The translations under genes were made by a program, and so were the position numbers. A stretch of DNA of 64,000 nucleotides from Gymnorhina tibicen. Lineage: Eukaryota > Chordata > Aves > Passeriformes > Artamidae. Every line of letters begins with the position of its first letter. Positions within the stretch are counted from its first letter, which is position 1. Below the pieces are notes generated by a model. It was not told the DNA's origin. It did not search any database and saw nothing but the letters and a program-made list of their open reading frames with translations. The DNA lies in NCBI GenBank assembly GCA_013399875.1, contig VXAZ01006315.1:39543-103542 (forward strand). Direction: 5' to 3'. Of this stretch, positions 39,030 through 51,133 are shown in pieces.

Positions 39030-40430
39030 GTACTAATTCTAAACTCTATGAGCTATTGTAACTTTATTACTATCTTTTCTAATAGGTGTATTTCATCTGG
39101 CACAAAAGTGTCATTCCACTGTAGTCCCTGCCAGGGATTACCGTCCTTATTCATTTCACCTGGAGGAGGTCTGGTTGTTCACAGGTTCTTTCCTAGTTAG
39201 ATCTGCCATGCCCTGGCCTGGAAAAACTCCTGCAATTAAATTATGTAGTTACTGTGGTCAAGGTAACAGAAGTCTGGTTTCTGATCTAAGGAGTATGTCT
39301 GAACCACTGGTTGGAGTTACAGCCTAGGAGGGAAAATAAGCTCAGCCCCAAGGTAGTATGGTCCCAGAAAGATCTTTTTTTGTTGTTGTTTTTCTTGCCT
39401 TTCAGATATATGTTCTTAGAACACTTATAAGAGGCTGGATTGACAATTTTCATTACCTGAGTCAACTAGTATAGCTACAGAGACAGAATACAAGCTCTGC
39501 TTATTCTTCTTCCATTTAGACCTTTACTTTGATGACTCTCCTGCCTTGGTAATGTCTAAATCTGTGGGATTTACTCTATTACAATAGCCAAAGAAAAACT
39601 CTAATTCCCTCTGAATAAGTAATAGATGTAGAATATTTCAGATGGAGAACAATTTTCAGCAAAAATTTATTGTTGAATTCCCTTTGCAAATTGATTATTT
39701 TAATACATGATTCAGAACCCAAACAAGCAATCCTCATTCGGTATTTTTTTTTAGCAATTTGAGCCTATCTGTTTAGCAAAATACAAAAAAAAAAAAAAGG
39801 AGCCTCACTCAATCAGTTCCATAGGTTTTCTAAAACAGAGGTCTTCCAGGCAAGCATTTGGCAGCAAATGGCAGAGCTGGAGATGTAGTCCTAATTCCAT
39901 CCCAAGTGCCCAGACCTCAGTACTTTCCAGTACACAAGGCACAGCAGGCATTATACGCTGGTGTGAAGAAATGAGCGCAGAAGAGTGACTCATTTGTGTA
40001 GACTGCTGGAATAGGCTGCGGTCAGGTTTATAAATGCAGTCCAGTGGCAGCTCAGGCTTCAGATCAGCCTGCATCAACCACTGGTGGCCTGGGTAAATAT
40101 TTAACTGCTGCATCCAGTACAACACCTAGACTGCTGCCAGTTCCCAAGCGTGTTCAACAAAATTAGCTCAGAGATATTTGGACACACACATGTGGAGCCA
40201 GATAACCTTTTTTGGTGTGCTGTCCTCATGAGGATGCCCACTTTAACTTATATATGTAATAAAGGGCTGCTTATGCTATCTGTTGCAGCTGCATTATGGT
40301 TTAGAATCTGTAGCTTTGATTTCACTTGGAGAAGTCTTTTTTCATCACCTGCAGTTTTTTGTCAGCCTTGGGTAAGGTAGTTCTAAGGAAGATTTGTTTC
40401 ATGCATTCTGTCCCGGCAATGCACTTTCAG

Positions 40431-40548
40431 ACCATCAAGGGGAAAAGAGAAGAAGCGGGACAAAGAAGATAAGAGAAGAATTGACCAAGAGAAGAAAGAA
40501 CAAAAAGAAAAAGAAAAGAAAGAGCAGGAATTAAGGAAAAAATTCAAA
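40431..40548 (+). CDS. FYB1: FYB1 coding exon 6: charged helix before the first SH3 domain (residues 469-508)
   Basis: Acceptor GCACTTTCAG, donor TTCAAA|GTAAGC, 118 nt, ending in phase 0. It encodes a lysine/glutamate-rich helix ending in LRKKFK, matching the human helix that packs on the first SH3-like domain and makes it helically extended. The repeated EKKEQKEKEKK pattern is near-identical to the human one. This helix is known in the family to contribute to the fold and to acidic-lipid binding. Confidence 0.95.
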
Positions 40549-41832
40549 GTAAGCTTTTTATTTTGTAATGTGGACAAAAGTATGCAAGAAGCATTATTTA
40601 GCATTGTCAAGTTCAAAATAACCTTTTCATCTGGCTACGAAACTATTTGTTATGGTAGGTAGTTCAAACATCTGCATAAATTCTGAGTAGGGGTTTAAGC
40701 TACCTTTTTGTGTTTGTCATATGCTTGAATGCAAGCTCTGCACTGATGGCAAAGATTGTGTGCTTACACAGTTTTCATTAAATTACCTTCTCGCCTTTTT
40801 TCCATGTAAGAAAGCCTTACAATTATCTGTTTTCACTTTTCTGTTTCTAATAATTTATATCATTAGAATAGCATCAAAAGTCCTTAATAAAAGTGGGAAT
40901 TGAATCCTATACACATAGTGTTATTTGCTTTACTGTAGTCAGATACAAATGTATTTAGCCCTTTAAAGATTTCAAAATTGTATTGCAACACATTGCCCTT
41001 GCCTTGGTAGAAAGGGACTTATAGGAAATTCCAGCCTAAATGAGGAGGAGGAAAATAAGATATGTATAGGAGAGCTACAGTCATTGTCTGGGGCTAAATT
41101 ATGAGACAGTTTTTTCTGTTTAAAATCGTTTTTATATAGCTGGTGGTCAGCATGCTTCCACAGTTTACAAGTCTGCCAGTCAGTTTCTCTTAACTATTGC
41201 CTGTTCATAATTCTCCATTCTGCTACTTTCAGTGTCACTGTACACAGTGGGAAGCTTTGTTTTTCTTCCTATTATGCTCTGTACACGTAAAGCCACAGTG
41301 ATTCACATCATGGCCTTGGTCTGCTGTAGAGAGACTGACATGAGTTAAGAAGCAAATATTAAAGGTACACATAGTTAATAATAGTGAGTTAGCTGGTGTT
41401 TATTAGGCCCCAAGTCTATTTTTTAGACCACTCCCAAGAAGTGTAGGCATTAGTGCACAGAAAACTTTTAGCTTACAGACTGTTCTCCTGCAGCCATTAA
41501 GGTATTTTATTAATCTTAAAGAAATATATTTTAGTACACATTTTGTTTCCCATTCCCATTTATTGGTCACCTATACTGGATAGATATTCCTGAGCTAGTC
41601 TATAATGGGCAAGAGCAATATGCCTCTGAAATACATATCTTAAAGTCAAAAATACTAAAACCCAAAATGGCTTCTTCATAACATAATGTAAACATCTTCC
41701 AGAGTGAATCCTGAACATCAGTAAACTGCTTGATCATCTCTTGTGAGTATTTGCAAGATCATTTATAGAGCAGAATTGTAAACACTAAGCATTATATGGC
41801 AGACCCATTAACGTTAATTTTAATGAATATTT

Positions 41833-42394
41833 ACTCCTATGACTGGTGTCAGGAATAGTGCAGCCAGCAGGACCAGGAACTGTCTGATTGTCCCCCTGTA
41901 TTTGGCATCGGTAAGGCCATGCCTCGAATCCCATGTCCATTGGGCACCTCTCTCCAAGAAAGACATTGAGGTGCTGGAGTGAGTCCAGAGAAGGGCAATG
42001 GAGCTGGGGAAGGGTCTGGAGCACAAGTCCTGTGAGGAGCAGCTGAGGGAGCTGGGGGTGCTTAGTCTGGAGAACAACTGCCTGAAAAGGAGTTGTAGCC
42101 AAGTAGGGATCAGTCTCTTCTCCCAGGTTACAAGGGATAGGACAAGAGGAAATGGCCTCAAGTTGTTACAGGGATGTTTGGTTCAGATGTTAGGAAAAAT
42201 TTATTCATGGAAAGGGTTGTAAAGGATTGGAAGGGATGCCCAGTGAAATGGCGGAGTCACTACCCTTGGGGGTATTTTAAACATGTAGATGTGGTGCTTA
42301 GGGATGTGGTTTAGTGGTGAACTTGGCAGGGTTAATGGTTGAGGTCAGTGATCTTAGAGATCTTTTCCAACCTAAAAGATTCTATGATTCTATG
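41833..42394 (+). mobile_element. CR1 LINE fragment, sense, with intact 3' tail
   Basis: Contains the CR1 blocks ACATTGAGGTGCTGGAGTGA, GAGCAGCTGAGGGAGCTGGG, GACAAGAGGAAATGGCCTCA and CTTTTCCAACCTAAAAGATT, and ends with two copies of ATTCTATG, the CR1 3' terminal octamer repeat. It is 5' truncated at about 560 bp and lies in the FYB1 intron before coding exon 7, in the gene's orientation. Confidence 0.95.
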
Positions 42395-42750
42395 AATAGT
42401 TCTGCTGGAAATAAATGGAGACACCCACTAGAATGAAATACATCTGTTCTGTGAACTCATGAAAGGTGTCATAGGTTAGTTTGTTGATGTTAATCTTAGT
42501 ATTTCTGTAATATTGCCAGTCAGTTCTTCAATTGCTCTATTGCCATGCAATTCCCTCTCTTTTAATCTCTGATTTTTAATTTAAACTGTGTAGTTGGGGC
42601 AGGAAGAAGCCTTTTTGTTTATTTGCCCACACTGTTTTAAATGTCAATGAAACAAATAACCATCATTATCATTATTTTTACTTTTTTTCTGAATGTCTGG
42701 GAAAGAACTCCATTTTTCCACATCTGTGATATCTTCTGTTTCTTCTTCAG

Positions 42751-42907
42751 TTAACAGGACCCATTGAAGTCCTTCATCAGGCACGAGCTTGCGTTGATCA
42801 TAAGGGAGGGAAGAATGAACTGACTGTCAAACAGGGGGATAAGATTGAAATCATTCGCCTCACAGACAACCCAGAAGGAAAGTGGCTGGGCAGGATAAAA
42901 GGATGCT
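42751..42907 (+). CDS. FYB1: FYB1 coding exon 7: core of first helically extended SH3 domain (residues 509-561)
   Basis: Acceptor CTTCTTCAG, donor TGCT|GTGAGT, 157 nt. It encodes LTGPIEVLHQARACVDHKGG, NELTVKQGDKIEIIR, then TDNPEGKWLGRIKGC. The ALYDY-type first strand of a classical SH3 domain is replaced, as is usual for this family, and NPEGKWLGR supplies the conserved Trp. Cys522 is single where the human protein has two adjacent cysteines, and a second Cys560 sits before the YGYI strand. A sense CR1 fragment lies in the intron about 350 nt upstream. Confidence 0.96.
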
Positions 42908-43639
42908 GTGAGTTCTGTTCCTTCACTGTGCTCCTGAATGTTTTCTCTGCATGACAGCGAACATGTGAGCGTTACACCAAGGACTAGCCCTACCAAGGCT
43001 GAGTCACTGGCCACCAAAGTAAATAATTACCACAACTCACCCTCCTGTCTTCAGCTGGCATACAAGTCTAGTTCATAGCCGGGAGTTATTGCACAACATA
43101 GTGTAACATCTATAGGCACTAGAATAAGTCGGGTACAATATGCTGGTACTTTCACTGACATACTGAGGGTTAATTCCCTGTCAGCAGCCTTCAAATAGCA
43201 CCAGAACTCAGCTCCCTGCAAGTAACAAGTATCACATTTTTTCATGTCTTTGTATTAAACATAACATGGGTGTTCTTCAAATAGAATTAGAGGATTTAAG
43301 GGCCTGTTTTAAGTGTTTTTCTTGTTCTTATTCATATGGAAAGTTTCTAACTGACTCCTAGATTTAATTTTCTCTGAAATTCAAGATGTTTCTCCTATTG
43401 TATAAATACTACCAGGGGATCTTTGAGTATAAAGGGGTTGATGATCTGGCTTCTGGGTTATAAAAGGTTGATCCATAAAATTAATCAAAATTATTAAAAG
43501 CACTTGCTTGATCTTTAGGGGGACTAAAATGACAATAAAATTAGTAAGACAGTTCACACATGTAGAACAGTGTTCTACAAAGTTGTAGATGATACCAGCT
43601 GAACAGTTTGTAGTGATAGATATATACAGATAGTAAGGA

Positions 43640-44024
43640 ACTGAGTGTGTCTCATATGAAGGGAATCTGAGAGAGCTGGGACTGTTCAGCTCCTGAAAGG
43701 AAGACTAAGGGGTATCTTAAAATTGTTCACAAATACCTGGTGGGAGGAGGTAAACAAGATGGAGCCAGGCTCTTTCCAGTGCTGCCCAGTGGCAGTGCAA
43801 GAGGCAACAGGCACATACACATTCTGTCTGAACAGCAGAAAACACTTTTTTTACTGTGAGGATGACCAAGCAAAGGAAAAGGTTGCTCAAAGCGGTGGTG
43901 GAGTCTCCATTCATGGAGATCTTCAAAACCTGACAGGACCTGGCCAATTTGCTCTAATGGAAGATCATGTTTGTTTAGAGGGATTGGCCAAGCTGATCTC
44001 AAGAGGCAAGTTCCAATAACAGCT
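43640..44024 (+). mobile_element. Older CR1 LINE fragment, sense
   Basis: Recognisable but more diverged CR1 3' region: GAGAGCTGGGACTGTTCAGC, GGTGGAGTCTCCATTCATGG, CTGATCTCAAGAGGCAAGTT. The terminal ATTCTATG octamers are missing. It carries a 98-codon open frame that is a LINE remnant rather than a gene. It lies in the intron before coding exon 8. Confidence 0.85.
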
Positions 44025-44958
44025 TTTCCACAATACCTTGAAGTTGTGAAAATAAGTCAATTACATGGATCATTTTGTACACAGAAAACCAAACCTTGGT
44101 GAGGGCTGGGAGAAGGGTTATTTTCTAGCGTATGTGCAGTCCATTAAATAATATACTTTTCACAAATTAATTCTTGTGTCAGCAAAATTTGAAGCTGTAC
44201 AAGTCTTCTCATTGAAAAGTGTCAACAATACAGACCAGTTTGTTACACCAGTGCTTCAGCCTTCCATGTTCACAGGCCAGGTCTGTGAAGAAGACCAAAC
44301 AAAAGAGAAAAAGCAGTTCTTATTTAAGTGAGAGGAAACACACTAAAAACCGCATTCACTCAGAAGCAGGAGAGTGGTGAATTTTCCATTTTCTAAGAAA
44401 TGCATGAACATTTTTCACCTTGGAGAAATCCATTTGGGCACTCTTCTGTACAGGCAGTACACCTGTCTAAAATTACCCTCAGATGAGACCGAGTTTCTCA
44501 TCTCAGGTTTCAGCATCTCATCTCAACTGCTCTGATCAATAAAGCCAGAGCGTATCTGCCAGCCTGAAGAAAAGCCAATGCAAACGACCCTCCTAATGAC
44601 CTATCTGGAACTGTCATGGACTTTTTTATGTCCATGTCATGGACTGCCCTAAAATATGCCACAAGACTCCAGTGGTCCCAAAAAAAGCTGAGAAAGGGAG
44701 TTTGCCCCATGATTCCTGGAGTCTGCATAGAAAATTATTCTGCTGTAGCTGAGAAGCAGATAAAGGTGAATTTAACATGAGCTAAGGAGGGAAGATCTGT
44801 TATTTTTATTTGCATAGATAGATGAGGCTGTTTGGAATGAGACATTTCTTTGAATTTTTCAAAAATCATACAAAACAATTCAGTCACTGGTTCTGAACCT
44901 TTTGTTAAAATCATCCCCTTACCATTACCCCTTAAACTGCGTGGTTTCATTTATTTAG

Positions 44959-45103
44959 ATGGATACATTAAAACAACCATGGTGGAGATTGATTACGATT
45001 CTTTGAAAAGAAAGCAAAAACCATCTACCAGAGCTGCTGTGAAACCTACAGAGAGTGACCAAGAAACTTACGATGATGTTGGAGAGCATGACACTACTAG
45101 CAG
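44959..45103 (+). CDS. FYB1: FYB1 coding exon 8: end of first SH3 domain and YDDV motif (residues 561-609)
   Basis: Acceptor TTTATTTAG, donor CAG|GTATGT, 145 nt. It completes the SH3 fold with YGYIKTTMVEIDYDSLK, then a linker, then DQETYDDVGEHD. Tyr598 corresponds to a human SLP-76 SH2-binding site (QEVYDDV, about residue 595). A sense CR1 fragment lies in the preceding intron. Confidence 0.96.
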
Positions 45104-47089
45104 GTATGTATAAAGAATGCATGAAAAGAAACAAGTGATTCATCCCGGTCAGCCTAGACAGGGGAAGTTTTACAACAAACCCAATTCTTGTCCCAAAACA
45201 GCTATTTATATAAGAAATGTGTTACTGTTATATGTAGCACTTCAGACTGATGTAGTCAGAGGAGTTTTAAATGAATTCTGAAATCCAGCATCTGTAAGCA
45301 CTCATACTTAGGAGGAACCCATACTACTGGAAGAGGACCTACCTCATTGAAATCCAAACAAGAAAAAAATGCAAAACCATGCAGGATTACAAATCATCTG
45401 CAGGAAGTCCAGTTCTCTTCCCTCTCTCTCTTTACTTGCTCTGTCTTTTGGAGTCACATGCTCTCTTTTCTAAGATGCAAGAATAAATGACTCTAAAATA
45501 ATGGAAATGCTCACTGCACCAGGGAACTCCTGATCACACTTGTTGCTCTCATGAGCCTTAGCATGAATCCTTAAATCTTTCCTTTACCTGTTTCCTTTTG
45601 AAGAGAATGGACTTCTGGAATCATGTCTAGGTTAGCCATTCAGAAAAGAATGTAGCTTATGAGTTTAACCCTGAAAACAAGGCCTCCCAAATTCTATGAC
45701 ATGGGTATGAGCTATACTTTTTTGATTTCATCTGAAGTGTCTCCTCTATGGCACAGCCTCCATGCATTTGCAGTGCAGTGCTACATTGCAGATTCTCTAC
45801 TTCAATATGTCAATACTTTTTCATGTCAAGTAGATCTGCAGCTAGAGAAGTGACATATCCAGCAGCAGATCAGACTTGCTGGCAGGGAAATACCCTAGTG
45901 GTCTCTTGTCACAAGAGTCATGGCTATCACATAACCTAGAATGGCAGTGGTACTTATGTTACCAGACCTCACAGGAAAGTTTGCTTCTTACATGTGATTA
46001 AACAAACCAGTGCTCATTCTTCATTAAATGTCCTGATGTGCAGAAACACAGAGCCTGGGATTCAGCTAAGAGATCTGCACATGGGTGTAAAGATCCCACG
46101 TACGATACGTAGGATAACCATCTTGAAGCACTCAGTCTGTATACCTGCTTTTACTGCTTCCCATGAGGATCCTTAGCTTAGAGGCCTGTCTGGAATAAAA
46201 GGACTGCAGCTGTCTGGCTACTAAAACATCCCCATGAACTCCAGCAGCAGCACTTGAAAAGATCTGCCTTCAGGCTGGCATTCTTTATACAATCAATATA
46301 GTTTCGAGTCTGATATTTTTCCAGGTTGCTCAATACCAGTTTTCCTCCCTGCACATTGGTCTCATAGCACTGTGACCTAGCCATAAGAGTCGTGTTAGTT
46401 GTTCCAGGTTTCAGGTAATCTCAGCATTAGCTGCTTCATTGCAGAGGTATCTTTGGCCAATCTTTTTCACTAGGGCAAGCATTACAATTAGTCACCTCAG
46501 CGCAAAGAATTTAGAAAATGTATTGAATTCAAAAGCAAGCAATTGCACTTACGCTGTTGCATACTAAAATAACAGTGTATTCCAAGGAACTTCAAATGAT
46601 GACTGATTGGCTCAGATTCATTAAATCCTTTTAGCTGTATTTTGACATTTTTATCTTCTCTAGTGATTAATAGCATTCTGTTCAGTTCATGAGCATGAAT
46701 TGTTGGAAGGTCTGACATACATCAACATGTTTTGAAACCACTGTAGGAACGCCATTCTAAAAAAAAACTCTTGACCAAATAGTATTATCTCATTATCAGT
46801 AGTATTGCTAATATTCCAAAATTAATAAATGACTAGGGGTGTTGTATTTCAGTATTTCTTGGCACAAGAGTTTAACAAATATCTTGTTTTGATGTATAAT
46901 TTTAAGTAAAGCTTTGACCTGAAAATAATCTCAGCTATTATGAACCTCTCAGGCTTTTTTCAACTACTCTTAGAACATTGGGCTAATATGGAATCCTTCA
47001 AATGTTAGAAACATACACCTATACCCAATGAAAGCTAGTTGAGCAATAAATTGACTTGTTTACCATTTCATTTCAAGAAGATCCCCTCA

Positions 47090-47215
47090 TAAGCAATGAA
47101 TCTAAAGGGTCTGGATCTACTCTCTAGTGCTCAGGCATATTATATTTTTATTCCCATCAAGTCTGACTACATGATCTCCTGAGATCCCTCCCAACACAAA
47201 TTATTCTATAATTGA
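47090..47215 (+). mobile_element. CR1 3' end relic, sense
   Basis: CATGATCTCCTGAGATCCCT followed by CCAACACAAATTATTCTATA matches the last part of CR1 3' ends. It is short and diverged, and lies in the intron about 180 nt before coding exon 9. Confidence 0.65.
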
Positions 47216-47397
47216 AAGGCGTATTTTGTACTTTAATTTAAAGATATCAACAGGAACATAAAATACATTCTAAATATTTTTTGCCAAAGCCAAAAGCTTT
47301 AGAATTAATAATTGCAGAAGTGGTGGGTGATCATGGTGTATTCTTTTTCTGAAGGATGACTGCTTTTCTCTAAAATGTCTTATGTTTGCTTTTCCAG

Positions 47398-47426
47398 TCA
47401 AAGTGGTGACCAAGGTGGAGGTGGAA
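47398..47426 (+). CDS. FYB1: FYB1 coding exon 9: 29-nt glycine linker microexon (residues 609-619)
   Basis: Acceptor GCTTTTCCAG, donor GGAA|GTAAGT. It encodes SQSGDQGGGG, matching the human SQSGSGG linker that precedes the FPPPP motif. Phase continuity on both sides supports the boundaries. It is not a multiple of three and so cannot be skipped alone without a frameshift. Confidence 0.92.
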
Positions 47427-48582
47427 GTAAGTTCTACTTATGTGTTTAGGGGGGATTTGTTTCTATGTATTTCTTACCCTCATGTTTTGACTTCTGCAGC
47501 TTCCACAGAATGCATTAATTATCCATAAGCAAGTTAAATGTTAGCTAAAAGGCAACAAACAAGGAAGGGTAGTGGCCAACTTAACTTCCCCACCGCCTAT
47601 GGGAACTTGGGTGAGACAAAAAACTTTGTGTTCAGATACTGTGAATCACCAGCATGCCAGATGACCAAACTTGAACTTTTTACTTGTATGTGAAGGCAAA
47701 TCATCCCACAAAACAGCACAGATGTAACTGGAGAAATATCAACATAAGCAAGAGGTTTTGTACAGGAGAGATCTAGTTCTGAAATAGCCAATATCAATTA
47801 AAGCTTCACTTTGCCAACAGTTAAGAGGAACATCAGTTTCAGAAGCACACTGGAGTCCCAACTGCAGTAGCTTCACGCTGTCAAGCTGACACACTCAAAC
47901 CCAGTTTCCCCTTTGTTAGCATTATATTTGTGTAGCATTCTCTGTTAATCACAAGAGCACAGATCATCTTCTCAGCTTCAAGTTTAGATACTGGTCATGG
48001 CAGAAGCATCCCCTGGCAGTACTGAATGGAGCTTCTGCCAGCTCAGTACAGATTTCAGTGGCTACTCTGACCAGTGCCTAGAATTGGACATGCAAACCGA
48101 GCTAACCCTGCAATGAAGAAGGTGAGGCACCAAGGTCAAAACTTAGACCAAAATGGGGAGCTTAAATTGCTCTTGTCTCTGAACTCTTTGGATGAAAACA
48201 AGATGTCACTTGCTGGGAGTGTTAATAACATGTTCAATCATCACTTGAGTCACACATGAAAACTTGATAGTCATCATAATGTCTGGGCCGAAATCAGCCA
48301 TTTAGAATTTCATTGACTACAGTGTAGAAGCATTTGTTTTCAGTATCCATGCTCTTGTGATTGGCAGTGCCACATTTAAATGCTGTGGATGGCATTCTAA
48401 ACTGGGATAAGTCTAAATTTCTGTTTTAATAAAGAGTCTGGGCTGGTTTACAGAAAGATTCAATTTCCAAGGATATTGCATAAACTGTACACACATCTGA
48501 TATAGTAAAGAGGCCTATAATGAATACCTTACTCAGCAGCATTAAATATAATTGCATTAATTCACTGTTTGATCTGTTAAAG

Positions 48583-48652
48583 ACATGTTCCCACCTCCTC
48601 CTTCTGATCAAGACATTTATGATGGAATTGATGATGAAGATGCTACAGCTAG
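48583..48652 (+). CDS. FYB1: FYB1 coding exon 10: FPPPP and YDGI motifs (residues 619-642)
   Basis: Acceptor GTTAAAG (purines at -4 and -3, an atypical and probably weak acceptor), donor TAG|GTATGT, 70 nt. It encodes NMFPPPPSDQDIYDGIDDEDATA. FPPPP (621-625) is the EVH1-binding motif that in human FYB1 recruits EVL/VASP. Tyr631 in YDGI corresponds to the site attributed to FYN SH2 binding. It is followed by the optional insert exon. Confidence 0.95.
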
Positions 48653-49176
48653 GTATGTTTTTATATATTTTAAATAATTTGCTTCTTTGACAGAATGTTT
48701 TCAGTTTTTAGTATTTTTGAATCCAGCATAACAATTAGCAGGTATTAGGATGATCAGCAAGTGGGTATGCATCAAAATGGATATGTGAAGCTAGAGAAAA
48801 GGATTCTTCAGTCTTTTGAAGAAGTTTTGTTCTGTAATTTTGGTATGTCAGCAAAAGCAGTTTGCAATCACAAAAATCTCCAAATCTCCAACTAGACAGA
48901 ACAGGTCTGAAATGAAAATAGCAAAATAAAATGCTAGGTTGCTGAGTAACAACATGAAAACAGTAAGCCACTAGATTAATATCTATACTACAAATACATC
49001 TCAGTATCTGCAAGTGGCCTAACATACATATTTCTAGTTTAGCATTTTAGCATTTCGGTAAGCAACCTCACTTTGGGCATTAATGATAATTATGTGCATC
49101 AATGGAGAATTTTAACTGGGCCTTTTAAGAAGAACATTACATTTTACATTGTGATAATCACATGCATACTCCAAAG

Positions 49177-49317
49177 GTCTGTATCGCAGGATGAAGATAA
49201 GAATGGTATCTGGTCCTGGGGAATCTTGAAGAGGCTAAAGGTCAAAGATGACAAAAAGAAAAGTGTACGAGAAAAAGCAGCCAAAGTCAATGAGGCAGAA
49301 GAAAATGAAAATTTGTT
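49177..49317 (+). CDS. FYB1: FYB1 coding exon 11: in-frame cassette exon (residues 642-688)
   Basis: 141 nt, phase 2 at both ends, so it can be included or skipped without changing the frame. It encodes SVSQDEDKNGIWSWGILKRL and then a basic stretch with KDDKKKSVREK. It matches the insert of the long human isoform (FYB-130), which shares WSWGILK and KDD-KKS-REK. The acceptor CATACTCCAAAG has almost no polypyrimidine tract, in keeping with regulated inclusion. The exon boundary falls before GTCTG: a second AG at 49188-49189 would shift the frame. Only the presence of the exon is seen; its inclusion rate is not. Confidence 0.9.
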
Positions 49318-49990
49318 GTAAGAGTCTGCCAGGAAATCAAAGTGCACATTAACTAATTCTAATAAAGCATTGATCACGTGCTACTAACATGTCCTCACAG
49401 CAGCCTAATGAATCATGCATCAAATTGCAGCTCAGGATGATACTTTTCTGCAAAAACACTGAGCTTTCTTTTCACCTGCATAATTATTCTCTTAACAAGC
49501 TGTATTTGTTGCAAAAGTCTGGTAATTAAAATATGTCAAATTCTTTTTTTGGTGAAAAACACCAGAATTATCTATCATCTTTGTGCCACTCTGGTCATGT
49601 AAATTTGCTGCATATTCAGTTAAAATTTACTTTTCTCACCAGTACAATGTAGCTTAGATAAAATGGTAAATCTACACCCATTAATCAAAATTTTAGGAAT
49701 AATATGCCAAACAGAAAATTGGAAAGATTGTCTTCTACCCATCTTACCTAGAGATTAAATCACCGGGTGGTGTTTTTACCACCTTCTTCAGTCATTTGGT
49801 TCTGAACCAGTTTGCTTTAATTCAGTGATAGAAATAATTTAGTCCCTAAGTATTGCTGGTGTCAGTGGCACTTCAAAATGTCTGGAGATTACTTGGAGCC
49901 CTTGTGTTGCAAGTTTTTAAAATTATTTAGGTTACAAAAAAGCCTATTAATGTGATATAAATACTTAATGAACTTTTTTCTTTCCCCCAG

Positions 49991-50022
49991 CATGTCTTCT
50001 TCAACAAGGCAATCTGGAAAAG
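49991..50022 (+). CDS. FYB1: FYB1 coding exon 12: 32-nt serine linker microexon (residues 689-700)
   Basis: Acceptor CTTTCCCCCAG, donor AAAG|GTAATT. It encodes FMSSSTRQSGK when joined to the cassette; joined directly to exon 10 the first codon becomes AGC (Ser). It takes the place of the human FPAPPKQLD linker but shares little sequence with it, so its assignment rests on phase, good splice sites and position. Confidence 0.82.
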
Positions 50023-50989
50023 GTAATTAATAGCCTATTGTTCAGTCTCCATATTGATTCCTGATTCTTTTTCTGTATATATTGCTCTGTATCATGCTAG
50101 TCACAAAAATACATCCAAGGAAGGAAACAGGATTTCCTATTGCTTACCCAGTTCAAGTAAACAAATTTCAAATTACTGATCTGGCTGCAGACAAGGAGAC
50201 ACATATACATTGCAAGCTCCCCAGTTAACAATTCAATATATTTAATGTGATTTTGCTAGCTGAGATTTACACCAGTCCATTTTCTTTTACATTAAATATG
50301 AACAGATACACCTGGAAAGAAGCACTTGGTGACAGACCTCAAAAGTAAAGAGAAATACTTCTTGCTATATTCTTCACTTGCAGTGTGTCTGTAAAAGAAC
50401 ATATAATCATCATCTCAGCCGTGGAATAAAAAGCAATTTCTTAGAATTTTTGAGTCTGCTTCCAGAACTGTGATCTAAACCTTTTATATTCTGCTGATTT
50501 TTCTAGCCATTGGTTTGATGAGTTGAACAATTCTTCCCCTCTACAAATATGCTGAATGTGATTCAAAGAATATTCTTGGGCTAAGAATTCTCTTCACTGC
50601 TTTGGCATTACAAGACGGCCTAAAAACTAAAATACACATGATTCATATCCACTTCTAAGCAATGTTCCGTTGGCCAGGGTGCTACAGAAGTTATTAAAAT
50701 CAAAGTATATTAAAATCAACCCCAAAAAAATATACTTTGGTGCAATACAATAGGAATTGGATTATTAAAATGAAAATTAAAGGCTATCTCATGTGTTAAA
50801 ACTTGCTCCAGCTTCAGATGAGAATTTCAGTGAATACCTGTTGTTATTACTAATAAAGAATCTTAATCTGAAAAGATTGGGTGGCATTGCACAGGTTGTT
50901 GCAAAACAGAACCCACAGTTCCTATAGACAGTAAATAGCTACAGTACTTGCCATAATTTCTTGTCAACTTAGCTAAAATACTATACACA

Positions 50990-51068
50990 ATGTATTCTAT
51001 ACTATAGATATATATATACTATAGATACTATAGATACTATAGCTATACTATAGATATATATACTATAA
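50990..51068. repeat. TA-rich (TATAGATAC)-like repeat
   Basis: Imperfect units of ACTATAGAT/ATATAT with strong self-complementarity, immediately upstream of coding exon 13. Confidence 0.8.
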
Positions 51069-51133
51069 CACAATGTATTCACTTCTCAATTTTCACATAA
51101 TAATGTTTCATTCTTTAAACACTATTTTTACAG

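Noticed and set aside
43723..44019. 98-codon open frame on + strand
   Set aside because: It lies in a CR1 3' fragment and is a LINE remnant.
49144..49321. Stop codon directly after the WSWGILK segment (possible truncated isoform ending at TAA 49319)
   Set aside because: TAA lies in the donor TT|GTAAGA; the frame continues correctly to exon 12. An intron-retention end is possible but not supported.
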